From the NCBI GenBank assembly GCA_902489075.1, contig CABTYO010000002.1, forward strand, positions 62,001-126,000: DNA of 64,000 nt, given 5' to 3'. The notes beneath the pieces are model-generated. The model had not been told where the DNA came from. It worked only from the letters and a program-made list of their open reading frames with translations, and made no database searches. The first letter of the stretch is position 1; each line of letters begins with the position of its first letter. A program made the translations under genes and the position numbers. Shown here piece by piece: positions 1-9,163 of this stretch. This DNA comes from an uncultured Faecalicatena sp. (GTDB lineage: Bacteria > Bacillota > Clostridia > Lachnospirales > Lachnospiraceae).

Positions 1-719
1 GTCTGGAAGAGACCGAGGTCTGGATCGGAAGGCACCTCTCCTATGAAGACGAAGTGATCCTGCATAAAAAGGGGGGAGAACTGGTTCCGGAGGACTGTTC
101 CGGCCTGGATGTGGCGATGGTGTTCAATCCGGCACCGGACAGGCGTACATACAGACATCTCGAGGATGAAGAATTTATCCGGGGAAAGGTTCCCATGACC
201 AAGTCGGAGATCCGCGCGGTCAGCCTGGCAAAGCTGGGGCTTACAGAGAATGCGGTGCTCTATGATGTGGGGGCCGGGACAGGATCGGTCGCAGTCGAGG
301 CGGCCGTGCAGTCCGGGACGATCCGTGTCTATGCAGTGGAAAAAAATCCAGAGGGTGTGCACATGATCCGGGAAAACAAGAAGAAGTTTGGCTGTGACTG
401 GCTGGAAGTCGTGGAAGGGACGGCACCGGAGGCGCTGAAAGAGCTGGAACCGCCGACCCATGTATTCATCGGGGGAAGTTCCGGGAATTTGAAAGAGATT
501 TTAACCTGTGTCAAAGAAAAGAATCCCCATGTCAGAATCGTTCTTAACGCCATTTCCCTGGAAACGGTGAAAGAGGCCATGGAGGCGGCAGAGGAAGGGA
601 TTCTGAAAGATCCGGAGATCGTACAGATCATGGCATCCCGGTCAAAGAAGCTGGGAGCATACCACATGATGATGGGGATGAATCCGGTGTATATCATCAC
701 GGATGGAAAAGAGGCGTAA
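1..719 (+). CDS. cbiT: CbiE (C-terminal end) - CbiT fusion, precorrin/cobalt-precorrin-6B C15-methyltransferase (decarboxylating), 5' truncated
   Basis: The frame is open from base 3 and enters the window inside the gene. Its first residues (VWIGRHLSYEDE) resemble the tail of CbiE, the C5-methyltransferase, so the GTG at 54 is internal and this is probably a CbiE-CbiT fusion (CobL-like). The CbiT part shows MTKSEIRA and the SAM-binding loop DVGAGTGSVA at about residues 71-80 counted from base 54. CbiT methylates C15 and decarboxylates the C12 acetate in the cytoplasmic anaerobic corrin pathway. cbiA starts two bases after its stop, so the two are co-transcribed. The CbiE part is judged from about 17 residues only; the CbiT call is secure. 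Confidence 0.9.
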   Translation, partial: LEETEVWIGRHLSYEDEVILHKKGGELVPEDCSGLDVAMVFNPAPDRRTYRHLEDEEFIRGKVPMTKSEIRAVSLAKLGLTENAVLYDVGAGTGSVAVEAAVQSGTIRVYAVEKNPEGVHMIRENKKKFGCDWLEVVEGTAPEALKELEPPTHVFIGGSSGNLKEILTCVKEKNPHVRIVLNAISLETVKEAMEAAEEGILKDPEIVQIMASRSKKLGAYHMMMGMNPVYIITDGKEA

Positions 720-721
720 AG

Positions 722-2167
722 ATGGAACAGGATATAAGAGTGGAAAACCGAAGACTGATGATCGCGGCGGCATCCAGCGGGAGCGGCAAGACGGTTCTTT
801 CCTGCGCTCTGATGTCCGCGTTCAGACAAAAAGGGTTAAGCGTTGCCGCCTGTAAATGCGGACCGGATTATATCGATCCCATGTTTCACCGGGAGGTCCT
901 GGGGGTTCCGTCTGAGAATCTGGACCTGTATTTCTGTGAGACGGATACGCTTACCACTTTATTTGCAGAGCATACAAAGCAGGCGGCTGTGACGGTGATC
1001 GAAGGGGTGATGGGCTACTATGACGGGATGTCCCTGAACAGTGAGAAGGCAAGCTCCTATGATGTGGCAAGGACACTGGATGTCCCGGTAATCCTTACCG
1101 TACCGTGCAGAGGGATGGCACTCTCCGTCATGCCGCTAATCCTGGGGATGATCGAATTCCGCAAAGACAGCAATATCCGGGGAATCCTGCTGAACCGGGT
1201 TTCCGCCATGCTCTATCCGAAGATGAAGGAAATGATCGAGGACGAGCTGAAGAAACACGGATATCAGATCCCCGTGGTCGGATATGTGCCCGAGGATGAG
1301 GTGTTTGGCCTGGAGAGCAGACATCTGGGGCTGATCACGCCGCAGGAAATCTCAGGGATTCAAAAGCGGCTTTTAAAAGCCGGGGAAATCCTGATGGAAA
1401 CGGTGGATCTGGACCTACTGCTTGAGATTGGAAAGCAGGGAATCTGCACGGAGACGACAGGACAAAGGAAAGCAGAAACAGAAGCAGAAACAATAGCGGC
1501 GGACCTCACAGATTCGCTGAATAAGCCATCCCCGGTTAAAATTGGTGTAGCCAGGGACGAAGCGTTCTGCTTCTATTATAAAGACAATCTGGAACTGCTT
1601 CAAAAGCTTGGCTGTGAGCTGATCCCGTTCAGCCCCCTGCATGATACCTCTCTGCCGGAAGGGATTCAGGGACTGATCCTCGGAGGAGGTTATCCTGAGC
1701 TTTATACAGAGGCGCTTTCCGCAAACGAAAAGATGCGCTGTCAGGTGCAGGAAGCAATCGAAAATGCAATCCCCTGTCTGGCGGAATGCGGCGGATTTAT
1801 GTATCTGCATGAAGAGATGGAGGGGAAAGACGGCATCTTACGCCCCATGACCGGGAATATCCCTGGAAAGGCCGTTCAGAAAAAGAAGCTGGTCAGGTTT
1901 GGATATATTGAATTAAAAGCACAGAAGGACGGAGTCTATTTCAGGAAAGGTGATGTCCTAAGAGGACACGAATTCCACTACTGGGACAGCACCAGTAACG
2001 GCGCAGACTGCCTGGCAGTAAAGCCGGATGGCAGACGCTCCTGGGAATGCATACATATGGAAGGAAACTTATTTGCAGGTTATCCGCATATCCACTTTTA
2101 TTCCAATCCGGTATTTGCGGAAAGATTTGTGGAGAACTGCAGGCAGAAAGGAAGACACAGGAAATGA
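722..2167 (+). CDS. cbiA: Cobyrinate a,c-diamide synthase CbiA
   Basis: ATP- and glutamine-dependent amidation of the a and c side chains of cobyrinate. The 481-residue length is normal for CbiA. The N-terminal synthetase domain carries a P-loop, ASSGSGKT, at residues 17-24. The C-terminal class I glutaminase domain has the nucleophile region LAECGGFMYL near residue 355 and the late histidine-rich GHEFHYWD and HIHFYSNP segments. The central linker near residues 240-260 is Glu/Ala/Thr-rich and low in complexity (repeated GAAACAGAAGCA-like codons), probably a spacer. The gene overlaps cobT by the ATGA at 2164-2167, so translational coupling is likely. Confidence 0.95.
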   Translation: MEQDIRVENRRLMIAAASSGSGKTVLSCALMSAFRQKGLSVAACKCGPDYIDPMFHREVLGVPSENLDLYFCETDTLTTLFAEHTKQAAVTVIEGVMGYYDGMSLNSEKASSYDVARTLDVPVILTVPCRGMALSVMPLILGMIEFRKDSNIRGILLNRVSAMLYPKMKEMIEDELKKHGYQIPVVGYVPEDEVFGLESRHLGLITPQEISGIQKRLLKAGEILMETVDLDLLLEIGKQGICTETTGQRKAETEAETIAADLTDSLNKPSPVKIGVARDEAFCFYYKDNLELLQKLGCELIPFSPLHDTSLPEGIQGLILGGGYPELYTEALSANEKMRCQVQEAIENAIPCLAECGGFMYLHEEMEGKDGILRPMTGNIPGKAVQKKKLVRFGYIELKAQKDGVYFRKGDVLRGHEFHYWDSTSNGADCLAVKPDGRRSWECIHMEGNLFAGYPHIHFYSNPVFAERFVENCRQKGRHRK

Positions 2168-3252
2168 CAGAGGGAACAGAAATTCTGGATACAATGACAC
2201 TTGAGGAAATGAAGAAGCGGATCACCCCGGCAGATGCAGACAGTATCGAGGCGGCAAAGGCACGCTGGATGTCTGTGGCAAAGCCGCTGTTTTCTCTTGG
2301 TAAGCTGGAGGATGGGGTGATCCGCATGGCGGGAATCAAGAGGACTGCTGAATTCGAACTGAAGAAGAAGGGTCTGGTCATCATGTGTGCAGATAACGGA
2401 GTTGTTGCCGAGGGCGTGACCCAGACAGGACAGGAAGTGACTGCGATCGTTGCGGATAATTTTACCAAAAAGGCGGCCAGTGTGGCGATCATGAGTGATG
2501 TTGCGGGCGTGGACCTGTTCCCGGTGGATATCGGGATGGCGACAGATGTTCCTTCTGTCACCAAAGCAGAGCAGAAGATCGCTTATGGGACAAGGAACCT
2601 CGCCAGGGAACCAGCCATGACAAGGGAAGAAGCATGGCGTGCGGTGCTGGTCGGCGTGCGCATGGTAGAGAAACTGAAAAAAGAGGACTATGACATCCTG
2701 GCTACCGGAGAGATGGGAATTGGCAACACGACCACCAGCAGTGCGGTGGCGGCAGTCCTGTTAGACAGACCAGTGGAAGAGGTGACCGGAAAGGGCGCGG
2801 GCTTAAGCAGTGAAGGGCTGGAGAAGAAGATCGCGGCGATCAGACGGGGCATCAGCCTCCATAAGCCGAACCCGGAGGATGCTTTAGATGTCTTAGCCAA
2901 GGTCGGCGGGCTGGATATTGCAGGGCTTGCGGGTGTCTACCTGGGTGGTGCGCTCTATCATATCCCGGTGGTGATTGACGGATTTATCTCAGCCGTGGCA
3001 GCGCTGTGTGCAGTGCGCATGGTGCCGGATGCGGCGGATTATATGATGCCGTCCCATGTATCAAAGGAGCCGGCAGGGCAGATGCTGCTGGATGCCCTTC
3101 ATGTCTCCCCGTTCCTGACCTGCGACATGTGTCTGGGTGAGGGGAGCGGCGCTGTGGCGGTCTTCCCGCTTCTGGAGATGGGACTTGCGGTTTACCGCGG
3201 GATGAGTACCTTCGAGGAGACGAAGATCGAAAAGTATGAGGTGTTAAAGTAA
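2164..3252 (+). CDS. cobT: Nicotinate-nucleotide--dimethylbenzimidazole phosphoribosyltransferase CobT
   Basis: Activates the lower-ligand base (dimethylbenzimidazole or another base) to alpha-ribazole phosphate using nicotinate mononucleotide. The protein is 362 residues, the usual size. It has the family signature GEMGIGNTTTSSAV, the early ICADNGV-like stretch (IMCADNGVVAEGV) and the catalytic-Glu region CLGEGSGAVAVF near the C-terminus. A longer in-frame ORF begins at 2047 inside cbiA. The ATG at 2164 is preferred because it overlaps the cbiA stop as ATGA and gives a normal N-terminus. A 40-base gap with an AGAAGAGAGGAAGAG ribosome-site region leads to cobS. Confidence 0.95.
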   Translation: MTEGTEILDTMTLEEMKKRITPADADSIEAAKARWMSVAKPLFSLGKLEDGVIRMAGIKRTAEFELKKKGLVIMCADNGVVAEGVTQTGQEVTAIVADNFTKKAASVAIMSDVAGVDLFPVDIGMATDVPSVTKAEQKIAYGTRNLAREPAMTREEAWRAVLVGVRMVEKLKKEDYDILATGEMGIGNTTTSSAVAAVLLDRPVEEVTGKGAGLSSEGLEKKIAAIRRGISLHKPNPEDALDVLAKVGGLDIAGLAGVYLGGALYHIPVVIDGFISAVAALCAVRMVPDAADYMMPSHVSKEPAGQMLLDALHVSPFLTCDMCLGEGSGAVAVFPLLEMGLAVYRGMSTFEETKIEKYEVLK

Positions 3253-3292
3253 AAACGCCGGAGCTTTCCGGCAGGAGAAGAGAGGAAGAGAC

Positions 3293-4054
3293 ATGTACCT
3301 GCTTGAATCATGTGCGGTAGCATTTTCCATGTATTCCAAGATCCCCATGCCGCGGGTGGACTGGAACGAAAAAAATATGAAGTATGCCATGTGCTTTTTC
3401 CCTGTGATCGGCGCGGTGATCGGCGCGCTTGAAGTGGGTCTGGGAACGCTGCTCATGAAAATCGGTGCAGGCAGTCTGTTCTTTGCGGCGGCAATGACAC
3501 TGCTCCCAGTACTGGTCACAGGAGGGATCCATATGGATGGATTCATGGATACCATGGATGCCGTCAGTTCCTATGGTGACCGGGAGAAAAAGCTGGCGAT
3601 TTTAAAGGACTCCAATTCCGGCGCCTTTGCAATCCTTGGCTTGGGCTGCTATTTCTTATGGAGCCTGGCCATGTGGAGCGAGGCATCGGCTGAAATGTTC
3701 CCTGTGATCGCATGCGGTTATGTGTTGTCCCGTTCTTTCAGCGGATTTTCCATTGTGACCTTTCAGGCAGCGAGAAATTCCGGTCTGGCCCGTACCTTTC
3801 AGGACGGAGCCAAACGGAAAAATGTCCGGATCGTTATGATTGTCTATCTTGTTGTCTTCTCTGCACTGATCCTGTGGCTGAACCCGGTATTGGGAGCGGC
3901 AGCCCTGATCGCGGCGGTTCTGGTGTTTCTGTATTATAAAAGGCTGTGTGACAGGCAGTTCGGCGGCGTGACCGGGGACCTGGCAGGATATTTCCTGCAG
4001 ATCTGCGAACTGGCGATGCTGACCTGTATTGTACTGGCAGGAGGGCTGTTATGA
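3293..4054 (+). CDS. cobS: Adenosylcobinamide-GDP ribazoletransferase CobS
   Basis: Integral membrane enzyme that joins adenosylcobinamide-GDP to alpha-ribazole or its phosphate, closing the nucleotide loop. The protein is 253 residues with about six hydrophobic helices. It contains the acidic family motif near residues 80-90 (GGIHMDGFMDTMDAVSSYGD), where the aspartates are expected to bind Mg. The early FSMYSKIPMPRVDW segment is also typical of CobS. The gene overlaps the phosphatase gene by ATGA (4051-4054), which fits the last two steps of loop assembly being coupled. Confidence 0.94.
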   Translation: MYLLESCAVAFSMYSKIPMPRVDWNEKNMKYAMCFFPVIGAVIGALEVGLGTLLMKIGAGSLFFAAAMTLLPVLVTGGIHMDGFMDTMDAVSSYGDREKKLAILKDSNSGAFAILGLGCYFLWSLAMWSEASAEMFPVIACGYVLSRSFSGFSIVTFQAARNSGLARTFQDGAKRKNVRIVMIVYLVVFSALILWLNPVLGAAALIAAVLVFLYYKRLCDRQFGGVTGDLAGYFLQICELAMLTCIVLAGGLL

Positions 4055-4659
4055 AGATCATGATGATACGGCATTTCCAGACTCCCGGAAACCTGGAAAG
4101 ACGGTATGTGGGACGCACGGATGAACCTCTGCTTCAAAATGAAGCGCTGGTAAAACTCGTGGAAGAGAAGAAGAAGCTTCTGAGTGCAGCAGGAGATCCC
4201 GAGGTGATAGTGGCAAGCCCGATGAAACGCTGCATCCAGACGGCGGCATGCCTGTTCCCGGGAAATGAGCCTCTTCTGTGTGAAAAGATGAGGGAATGCG
4301 ATTTCGGGCTGTTCGAGGAAAAGAATTATGAGGAATTAAAAGACCTGCCCGCTTATCAGGAATGGCTGGATTCCCGCGGAGCGCTGCCTTTCCCGGAGGG
4401 GGAGGCTCATGAGGAGTTCAAAGAGCGGTGTGTCAGAGGATTTGAGGAGATGCTCGAAGCCCTGATCCGGCGGGGATGCAATACAGCGGCGATGGTCGTC
4501 CACGGCGGCACGATCATGGCGGTGCTGTCCAGATTTGACAGGGAGGGCCATGAGTTCTACCACTGGCAGGTGGAGAACGGCGGCGGTTACCTGGTCACTG
4601 TGGATGAGAAGGCCTGGGAACAGGGACAAAAAGAATGCAGGGAGATAGTACGGTTATGA
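4051..4659 (+). CDS. cobC: Histidine phosphatase, alpha-ribazole phosphatase-like (CobC)
   Basis: Cytoplasmic histidine-phosphatase-superfamily enzyme of 202 residues. The phospho-accepting histidine sits in IRHFQTPGN (residues 6-14) and the second catalytic histidine in VVHGGTIMAVL (about residues 149-159). Position in the cob operon between cobS and cbiB supports the role of removing the 5' phosphate from alpha-ribazole phosphate or adenosylcobalamin phosphate. The usual RHG of the family is RHF here, while the N-terminal Arg-His and downstream Asn are kept. It overlaps cbiB by ATGA. Broader phosphomonoesterase activity cannot be excluded. Confidence 0.85.
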   Translation: MKIMMIRHFQTPGNLERRYVGRTDEPLLQNEALVKLVEEKKKLLSAAGDPEVIVASPMKRCIQTAACLFPGNEPLLCEKMRECDFGLFEEKNYEELKDLPAYQEWLDSRGALPFPEGEAHEEFKERCVRGFEEMLEALIRRGCNTAAMVVHGGTIMAVLSRFDREGHEFYHWQVENGGGYLVTVDEKAWEQGQKECREIVRL

Positions 4660-5621
4660 TGTCATTGTTAGCCTGTGGGACAGGATTTGTGTTAGATTTT
4701 CTATTCGGGGACCCGGTGTGGCTGTACCATCCGGTGCGGCTCATCGGAGCGCTGATTTCCGGCCTGGAAAAGCTGGCCCGCAGAGTGTGCGGGGAAAAGA
4801 AAAAGGCGCTTCTGGCGGCAGGCATACTTTTATGGATCATCGTGGTAAGTATCTCTGTGGCTGTACCCTGCGCCCTTCTGTACGCGGCAGGACTGCTTCA
4901 CCCGGCGGCCCGGTTCGTACTGGAAAGCTTCTGGTGCTATCAGCTTCTGGCGGCAAAGTCGTTGAAGCAGGAGAGCATGAAGGTCTATGATGAGATCAAA
5001 AAAGGAGATTTGACAGGAGCCAGAAAGGCGGTCTCCATGATCGTGGGCAGGGATACCGAGAGCCTGAATGAAGCGGGAGTTGTGAAGGCGGCTGTGGAGA
5101 CTGTGGCGGAAAATACATCCGACGGCGTGACGGCACCGCTTCTGTTCATGATGATCGGCGGCGCTCCCCTCGGATTTTTCTACAAAGCGGTGAATACTAT
5201 GGATTCCATGGTCGGCTATAAGGATGAGAAGTACCTGTATCTGGGAAGATGCGCGGCAAAGCTGGATGATGTGCTGAACTATCTTCCGGCAAGGCTGTCA
5301 GCGGTGCTGATGACCCTTGCGGCATACCTCCTTGACATGGACGGGCGCGGCGCATGGCGGATCTATCTTCGGGACAGGCGCAAGCATGCCAGCCCGAACT
5401 CCGCACAGACGGAGGCGGTCTGTGCCGGGGCGCTGGGAATCCGGCTGGCCGGGGATGCGTATTACTTTGGAAAGTTATATAAAAAGGAATACATCGGCGA
5501 TGCGGTCCGCCCTGTGGAGGCGGAGGATATTATAAGAGCCAACCGTCTGATGTACGGGACCGCGGTACTGACATTTGTGGTATTCGGGATCGTGAAGCTG
5601 GGAATATTGTTTTTCTTATGA
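4656..5621 (+). CDS. cbiB: Adenosylcobinamide-phosphate synthase CbiB
   Basis: Membrane enzyme that attaches aminopropanol phosphate to adenosylcobyric acid. It is about 321 residues with several transmembrane segments, the motif FLFGDPVWLYHPVRLIG near the N-terminus, the loop NTSDGVTAPLLFMMIGG and KHASPNSAQTEAVCAGALG, all characteristic of CbiB. The open frame extends to 4635. The ATG at 4656 is chosen because it overlaps the phosphatase stop as ATGA and follows a GGGAGA ribosome site with suitable spacing. It works with CobD, encoded next, which supplies the aminopropanol phosphate. Confidence 0.94.
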   Translation: MMSLLACGTGFVLDFLFGDPVWLYHPVRLIGALISGLEKLARRVCGEKKKALLAAGILLWIIVVSISVAVPCALLYAAGLLHPAARFVLESFWCYQLLAAKSLKQESMKVYDEIKKGDLTGARKAVSMIVGRDTESLNEAGVVKAAVETVAENTSDGVTAPLLFMMIGGAPLGFFYKAVNTMDSMVGYKDEKYLYLGRCAAKLDDVLNYLPARLSAVLMTLAAYLLDMDGRGAWRIYLRDRRKHASPNSAQTEAVCAGALGIRLAGDAYYFGKLYKKEYIGDAVRPVEAEDIIRANRLMYGTAVLTFVVFGIVKLGILFFL

Positions 5622-5699
5622 TAACAGGCAGTGTAAGGAACTGCGAATATCCACCCTGATCCGGTGAGACGGGAAAGGGGAGTGAGTTTGGGAGGAATT

Positions 5700-6764
5700 A
5701 TGGATTACGTGCATGGCGGAGACATTTATACATATGGGGGCATGATTGATTTTTCGGCGAATATCAATCCCTTTGGGCCAAGCCAGAAGGTGCTGGATGC
5801 AGTGTCAGAAAGCGCCCATCGGATCGGTGCCTACCCGGACGTAAGATGCAGGCAGCTTCGGGCGGCACTTTCCAGGAAGGAAGGAGTCCCGGAAGAAACG
5901 CTTGTCTTTGGCAACGGGGCGGCGGACCTGATTTTCTCCCTTGTATTTGCGGAAAAACCGAAAAAGGCAGTACTGACCGCACCGTCTTTTTCAGAATATG
6001 CCCAGGCGCTGAAAGCCTCGGGCTGTGAGATCGTGTATCACAGATTAGAGGAAGAAGAGAACTTCCGCCTGGGGGAAGATTATCTGGAAAAGCTGAGTGA
6101 AGATGTGGATATGGCTTTCTTATGTTCCCCGGATAACCCGACCGGGCAGGAGATCGAGAAAGGACTGCTGATCAAGATTGTAGAAAAATGTAAAGCAGAC
6201 AGGATCAGACTGGTGCTGGATGAATGTTTTTATGAATTTCTGGAGCGCCAGGACAATGTACTGACACCGTCCGAAGCGTTAGAGACACCGTGGGTGTTCC
6301 TGATGAGGGCATTTACGAAGATGCACGCCATGCCGGGGCTGCGTCTCGGCTATGGTTTTTGTTCAGATGAGGCGCTGCTTGAACGGCTTGCATCCGTGCG
6401 GCAGCCGTGGAGCGTCTCCGTGGCGGCACAGGCGGCCGGGCTGGAGGCCCTTCAGGAACAGGACCGGGTGGAGAGGACGAGACGTTATGTGCAGGAAGAG
6501 CGCAGGCGGATGGAGAACCGTTTTCGGCAGATCGGCGTTACATATTTTCCTTCAGCGGCAAATTATATCCTGCTGAAAAGTGAGTACGATCTGTTTGAAC
6601 GTCTGAAGGAACAGCATATCCTGATCCGGGACTGCAGCAATTACGAGGGGCTGGACAGGGGATATTACCGCGTGGCGGTGAAGAAACATGAGGAAAATGA
6701 GAAACTTCTGGAGGCGCTGGAGGCAGTTTACAGAGACCATGAGTCCAGGGAAGGAGGAGCATGA
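5700..6764 (+). CDS. cobD: L-threonine-O-3-phosphate decarboxylase CobD
   Basis: PLP-dependent fold-type I enzyme making (R)-1-amino-2-propanol O-phosphate for the corrinoid loop. About 354 residues. It begins MDYVHGGDIYTYGG and has FSANINPFG, then the PLP-lysine region RAFTKMHAMPGLRLGYG and the preceding Asp in LVLDECFYEF. The open frame extends upstream to 5664, but ATG 5700 has GGGAGGAATT directly before it and gives the usual CobD N-terminus. Histidinol-phosphate aminotransferase is the closest alternative; the start sequence and the cob context argue against that. The gene ends one base before the cobyric acid synthase start. Confidence 0.93.
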   Translation: MDYVHGGDIYTYGGMIDFSANINPFGPSQKVLDAVSESAHRIGAYPDVRCRQLRAALSRKEGVPEETLVFGNGAADLIFSLVFAEKPKKAVLTAPSFSEYAQALKASGCEIVYHRLEEEENFRLGEDYLEKLSEDVDMAFLCSPDNPTGQEIEKGLLIKIVEKCKADRIRLVLDECFYEFLERQDNVLTPSEALETPWVFLMRAFTKMHAMPGLRLGYGFCSDEALLERLASVRQPWSVSVAAQAAGLEALQEQDRVERTRRYVQEERRRMENRFRQIGVTYFPSAANYILLKSEYDLFERLKEQHILIRDCSNYEGLDRGYYRVAVKKHEENEKLLEALEAVYRDHESREGGA

Positions 6765-6765
6765 G

Positions 6766-8283
6766 ATGGCAAAATGCATCATGATACAGGGCACGATGTC
6801 CAATGCGGGAAAGAGTATTTTAGTAGGAGGGCTGTGCCGGGTATTTCGGCAGGACGGTTATAAGACCGCGCCGTTCAAGTCACAGAACATGGCTCTGAAT
6901 TCCTTTATCACGAAGGACGGCCTGGAAATGGGACGGGCGCAGGTGATGCAGGCGGAAGCGGCAGGAATCGAGCCTTCCGTGCTGATGAATCCGATCCTGT
7001 TAAAACCGACCAATGATACCGGGTCCCAGGTGATCGTAAACGGTGAGGTGACACGGGTCATGTCTGCGGCGGAGTATTACCGCTGCAAAAAAGAATTCGT
7101 ACCCGCAGTTCTGGAAGCCTACCATAAACTGGAAGAAGAGTACGATGTGATCGTGATTGAGGGGGCCGGAAGTCCTGCGGAGATCAATTTAAGAGATGAG
7201 GACATCGTGAACATGGGGCTGGCCGAGATGGTGGATGCCCCGGTGCTTCTGGTCGGCGACATCGACCGGGGCGGCGTATTTGCCCAGCTGGTCGGCACCA
7301 TCGAGCTGTTGGAGGAACACGAGCGCAGGCGGATCAAGGGAACCATCATCAATAAATTCCGCGGGGATCAAGAGATCCTGGCTCCGGGGCTTCGGATGCT
7401 GGAGGAGAAGACGAAGATTCCGGTGCGCGGTGTGGTGCCGTACTTCCATCTGGACATTGACGATGAGGACAGCCTGACCGAACGTTTTCAAAAGAAAGAG
7501 ACGGCGGGGCTGATTGATATTGCGGTGATCCGTCTTCCGAGGATTTCCAATTTTACAGATTTCATGGCACTGGAATGTATGGAGGGCGTTTCCCTTCGGT
7601 ATGTGTCCACGCCGGGTGAGTTCGGCAGTCCGGATGCGGTCCTGATCCCGGGAAGCAAGAATACCATCGGGGACCTGCTCTGGATGCGCCAGAGCGGACT
7701 GGAGGCCAAAGTGATCCGCCATGCCAGTGCCGGAAAACTGGTCTTCGGAATCTGCGGCGGTTATCAGATGCTGGGAGAGGAAATTACGGACCCGAAAGGC
7801 GTGGAGCAGAAAGGCACCATTCAGGGAATGGGGCTTCTTCCGACGAAGACTGTGTTTGAAGAGGAAAAGACAAGGACAAGAGTGCGCGGGACGTTCCGGG
7901 CGATGGAAGGAATGCTGGGTGGTCTTGAAGGAGTCGAAATCGAGGGCTACGAGATCCACATGGGAACGACCACACGTTTACGCGGAGATGCGGTCCTGTC
8001 TCTATCGGACGATGTAAAGGACGGTGCAGAAAAACTGGACGGGGCGGCACAGGGAAATGTGTACGGCTGCTATGTCCACGGAGTATTTGATAAACCCGGG
8101 GCGGCCAGAGGGCTGATCGGCGCTCTTCTGAAATCAAAGGGTCTGGATGAGAGTGATATCAAAGCCATCGACCTTGAAGTTTATAAAGAAGAGCAGTATG
8201 ATAAGCTGGCGGATATCATCAGGGAGAGTCTGGATATGGAAGCAGTCTACCAGATTCTGGAGAAAGGAAATGAAGCATCATGA
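6766..8283 (+). CDS. cobQ: Cobyric acid synthase CbiP/CobQ
   Basis: Glutamine- and ATP-dependent amidation of the b, d, e and g side chains of adenosylcobyrinate diamide. About 505 residues, normal for the family. The N-terminus reads MAKCIMIQGTMSNAGKS with the modified P-loop of this amidotransferase group. Further motifs are VIVIEGAGSPAEINL, VGDIDRGGVFAQLVG, the glutaminase nucleophile loop FGICGGYQMLG and the late CYVHGVFD histidine. The ORF runs upstream to 6688 inside cobD, but the ATG at 6766 follows AAGGAGGAGC with good spacing. It overlaps hemC by ATGA at 8280-8283. Confidence 0.95.
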   Translation: MAKCIMIQGTMSNAGKSILVGGLCRVFRQDGYKTAPFKSQNMALNSFITKDGLEMGRAQVMQAEAAGIEPSVLMNPILLKPTNDTGSQVIVNGEVTRVMSAAEYYRCKKEFVPAVLEAYHKLEEEYDVIVIEGAGSPAEINLRDEDIVNMGLAEMVDAPVLLVGDIDRGGVFAQLVGTIELLEEHERRRIKGTIINKFRGDQEILAPGLRMLEEKTKIPVRGVVPYFHLDIDDEDSLTERFQKKETAGLIDIAVIRLPRISNFTDFMALECMEGVSLRYVSTPGEFGSPDAVLIPGSKNTIGDLLWMRQSGLEAKVIRHASAGKLVFGICGGYQMLGEEITDPKGVEQKGTIQGMGLLPTKTVFEEEKTRTRVRGTFRAMEGMLGGLEGVEIEGYEIHMGTTTRLRGDAVLSLSDDVKDGAEKLDGAAQGNVYGCYVHGVFDKPGAARGLIGALLKSKGLDESDIKAIDLEVYKEEQYDKLADIIRESLDMEAVYQILEKGNEAS

Positions 8284-9161
8284 AGTCTATCATTCGAATC
8301 GGCAGCAGGGAGAGCCGTCTTGCTGTCATACAGGCGGAAATCGTGAAGGATGCAATTGAAAAGAATCATCCTGAGATACAGGTAGAACTGGTTACAATGA
8401 AAACAACAGGAGACAAGATCCTGGACAAAAGCCTGGAACTAATCGGCGGAAAAGGGCTGTTTGTGAAGGAACTGGATAAGGCATTGCTGGACGGGCGGAT
8501 CGATATTTCCGTACATAGTTTAAAGGATATGCCTATGGAAGTGCCAGAGGATCTGCCGCTGATCGGTTACAGCAGGCGGGAGGATCCGAGAGATGCGCTG
8601 ATCTACAAACCGGGACAGTCACAGATCCCGGAGGGCGGCGTCATCGGAACGTCCAGCAGGCGCAGGATGATCCAGTTAAGGAAGCTGTACCCTGCATGTA
8701 CCTTTGAGGGAATCCGTGGAAATGTGCAGACCCGGCTTCGGAAACTGGAAGAACAGAACTTTGACGGCACCGTTCTGGCGGCGGCGGGACTTAAGAGGCT
8801 TCATATGGAGTCCGTCATCGGAAGGGTATTTGAGACGGACGAGATGATCCCGGCGGCAGGACAGGGGATTCTGGCGGTGCAGGGCAGAAAAGGGGAAGAC
8901 CATTCTTACCTGGACTGCATTTTAAGCAGGAAGAGCGAGGCGGAAGCCGGTGCGGAGCGCGAATTTGTCGCCGCACTGGACGGCGGCTGTACCTCCCCGG
9001 TGGCGGCGCATGCGGTCATGTGCGGGGAAGAGATCCGGCTGACGGGACTGTATTACCGCGAAGAAGACGATACATTCTGGGTGGAAACGAAGACAGGGGA
9101 GGCTGCAAAGGCGAGACAGCTGGGAGCTTCCCTGGCAGAAGAGATGAGAAAGAGGAGTTAG
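8280..9161 (+). CDS. hemC: Hydroxymethylbilane synthase (porphobilinogen deaminase) HemC
   Basis: Polymerises four porphobilinogens into hydroxymethylbilane, the precursor of uroporphyrinogen III. 293 residues. Family motifs include IRIGSRESRLAVIQAE at the start, GKGLFVKELDKALLDGRID, VHSLKDMP, GTSSRRRMIQLRKLYP, and the dipyrromethane-cofactor cysteine in LDGGCTSPVAAHA. Its overlap with cobQ and the following cobA-hemD place tetrapyrrole supply inside the corrin operon. Here the pathway probably feeds mainly corrinoids and sirohaem. Confidence 0.96.
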   Translation: MKSIIRIGSRESRLAVIQAEIVKDAIEKNHPEIQVELVTMKTTGDKILDKSLELIGGKGLFVKELDKALLDGRIDISVHSLKDMPMEVPEDLPLIGYSRREDPRDALIYKPGQSQIPEGGVIGTSSRRRMIQLRKLYPACTFEGIRGNVQTRLRKLEEQNFDGTVLAAAGLKRLHMESVIGRVFETDEMIPAAGQGILAVQGRKGEDHSYLDCILSRKSEAEAGAEREFVAALDGGCTSPVAAHAVMCGEEIRLTGLYYREEDDTFWVETKTGEAAKARQLGASLAEEMRKRS

Positions 9162-9163
9162 AG

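Noticed and set aside
54..719. GTG at 54 as the start of a stand-alone CbiT
   Set aside because: The frame is open to the window edge and the upstream residues resemble the CbiE tail; no ribosome site precedes 54.
1460..1500. GAAACAGAAGCA-like repeats in cbiA as a phase-variable tract
   Set aside because: The repeat is short, imperfect and in multiples of three, so slippage would not change the frame.
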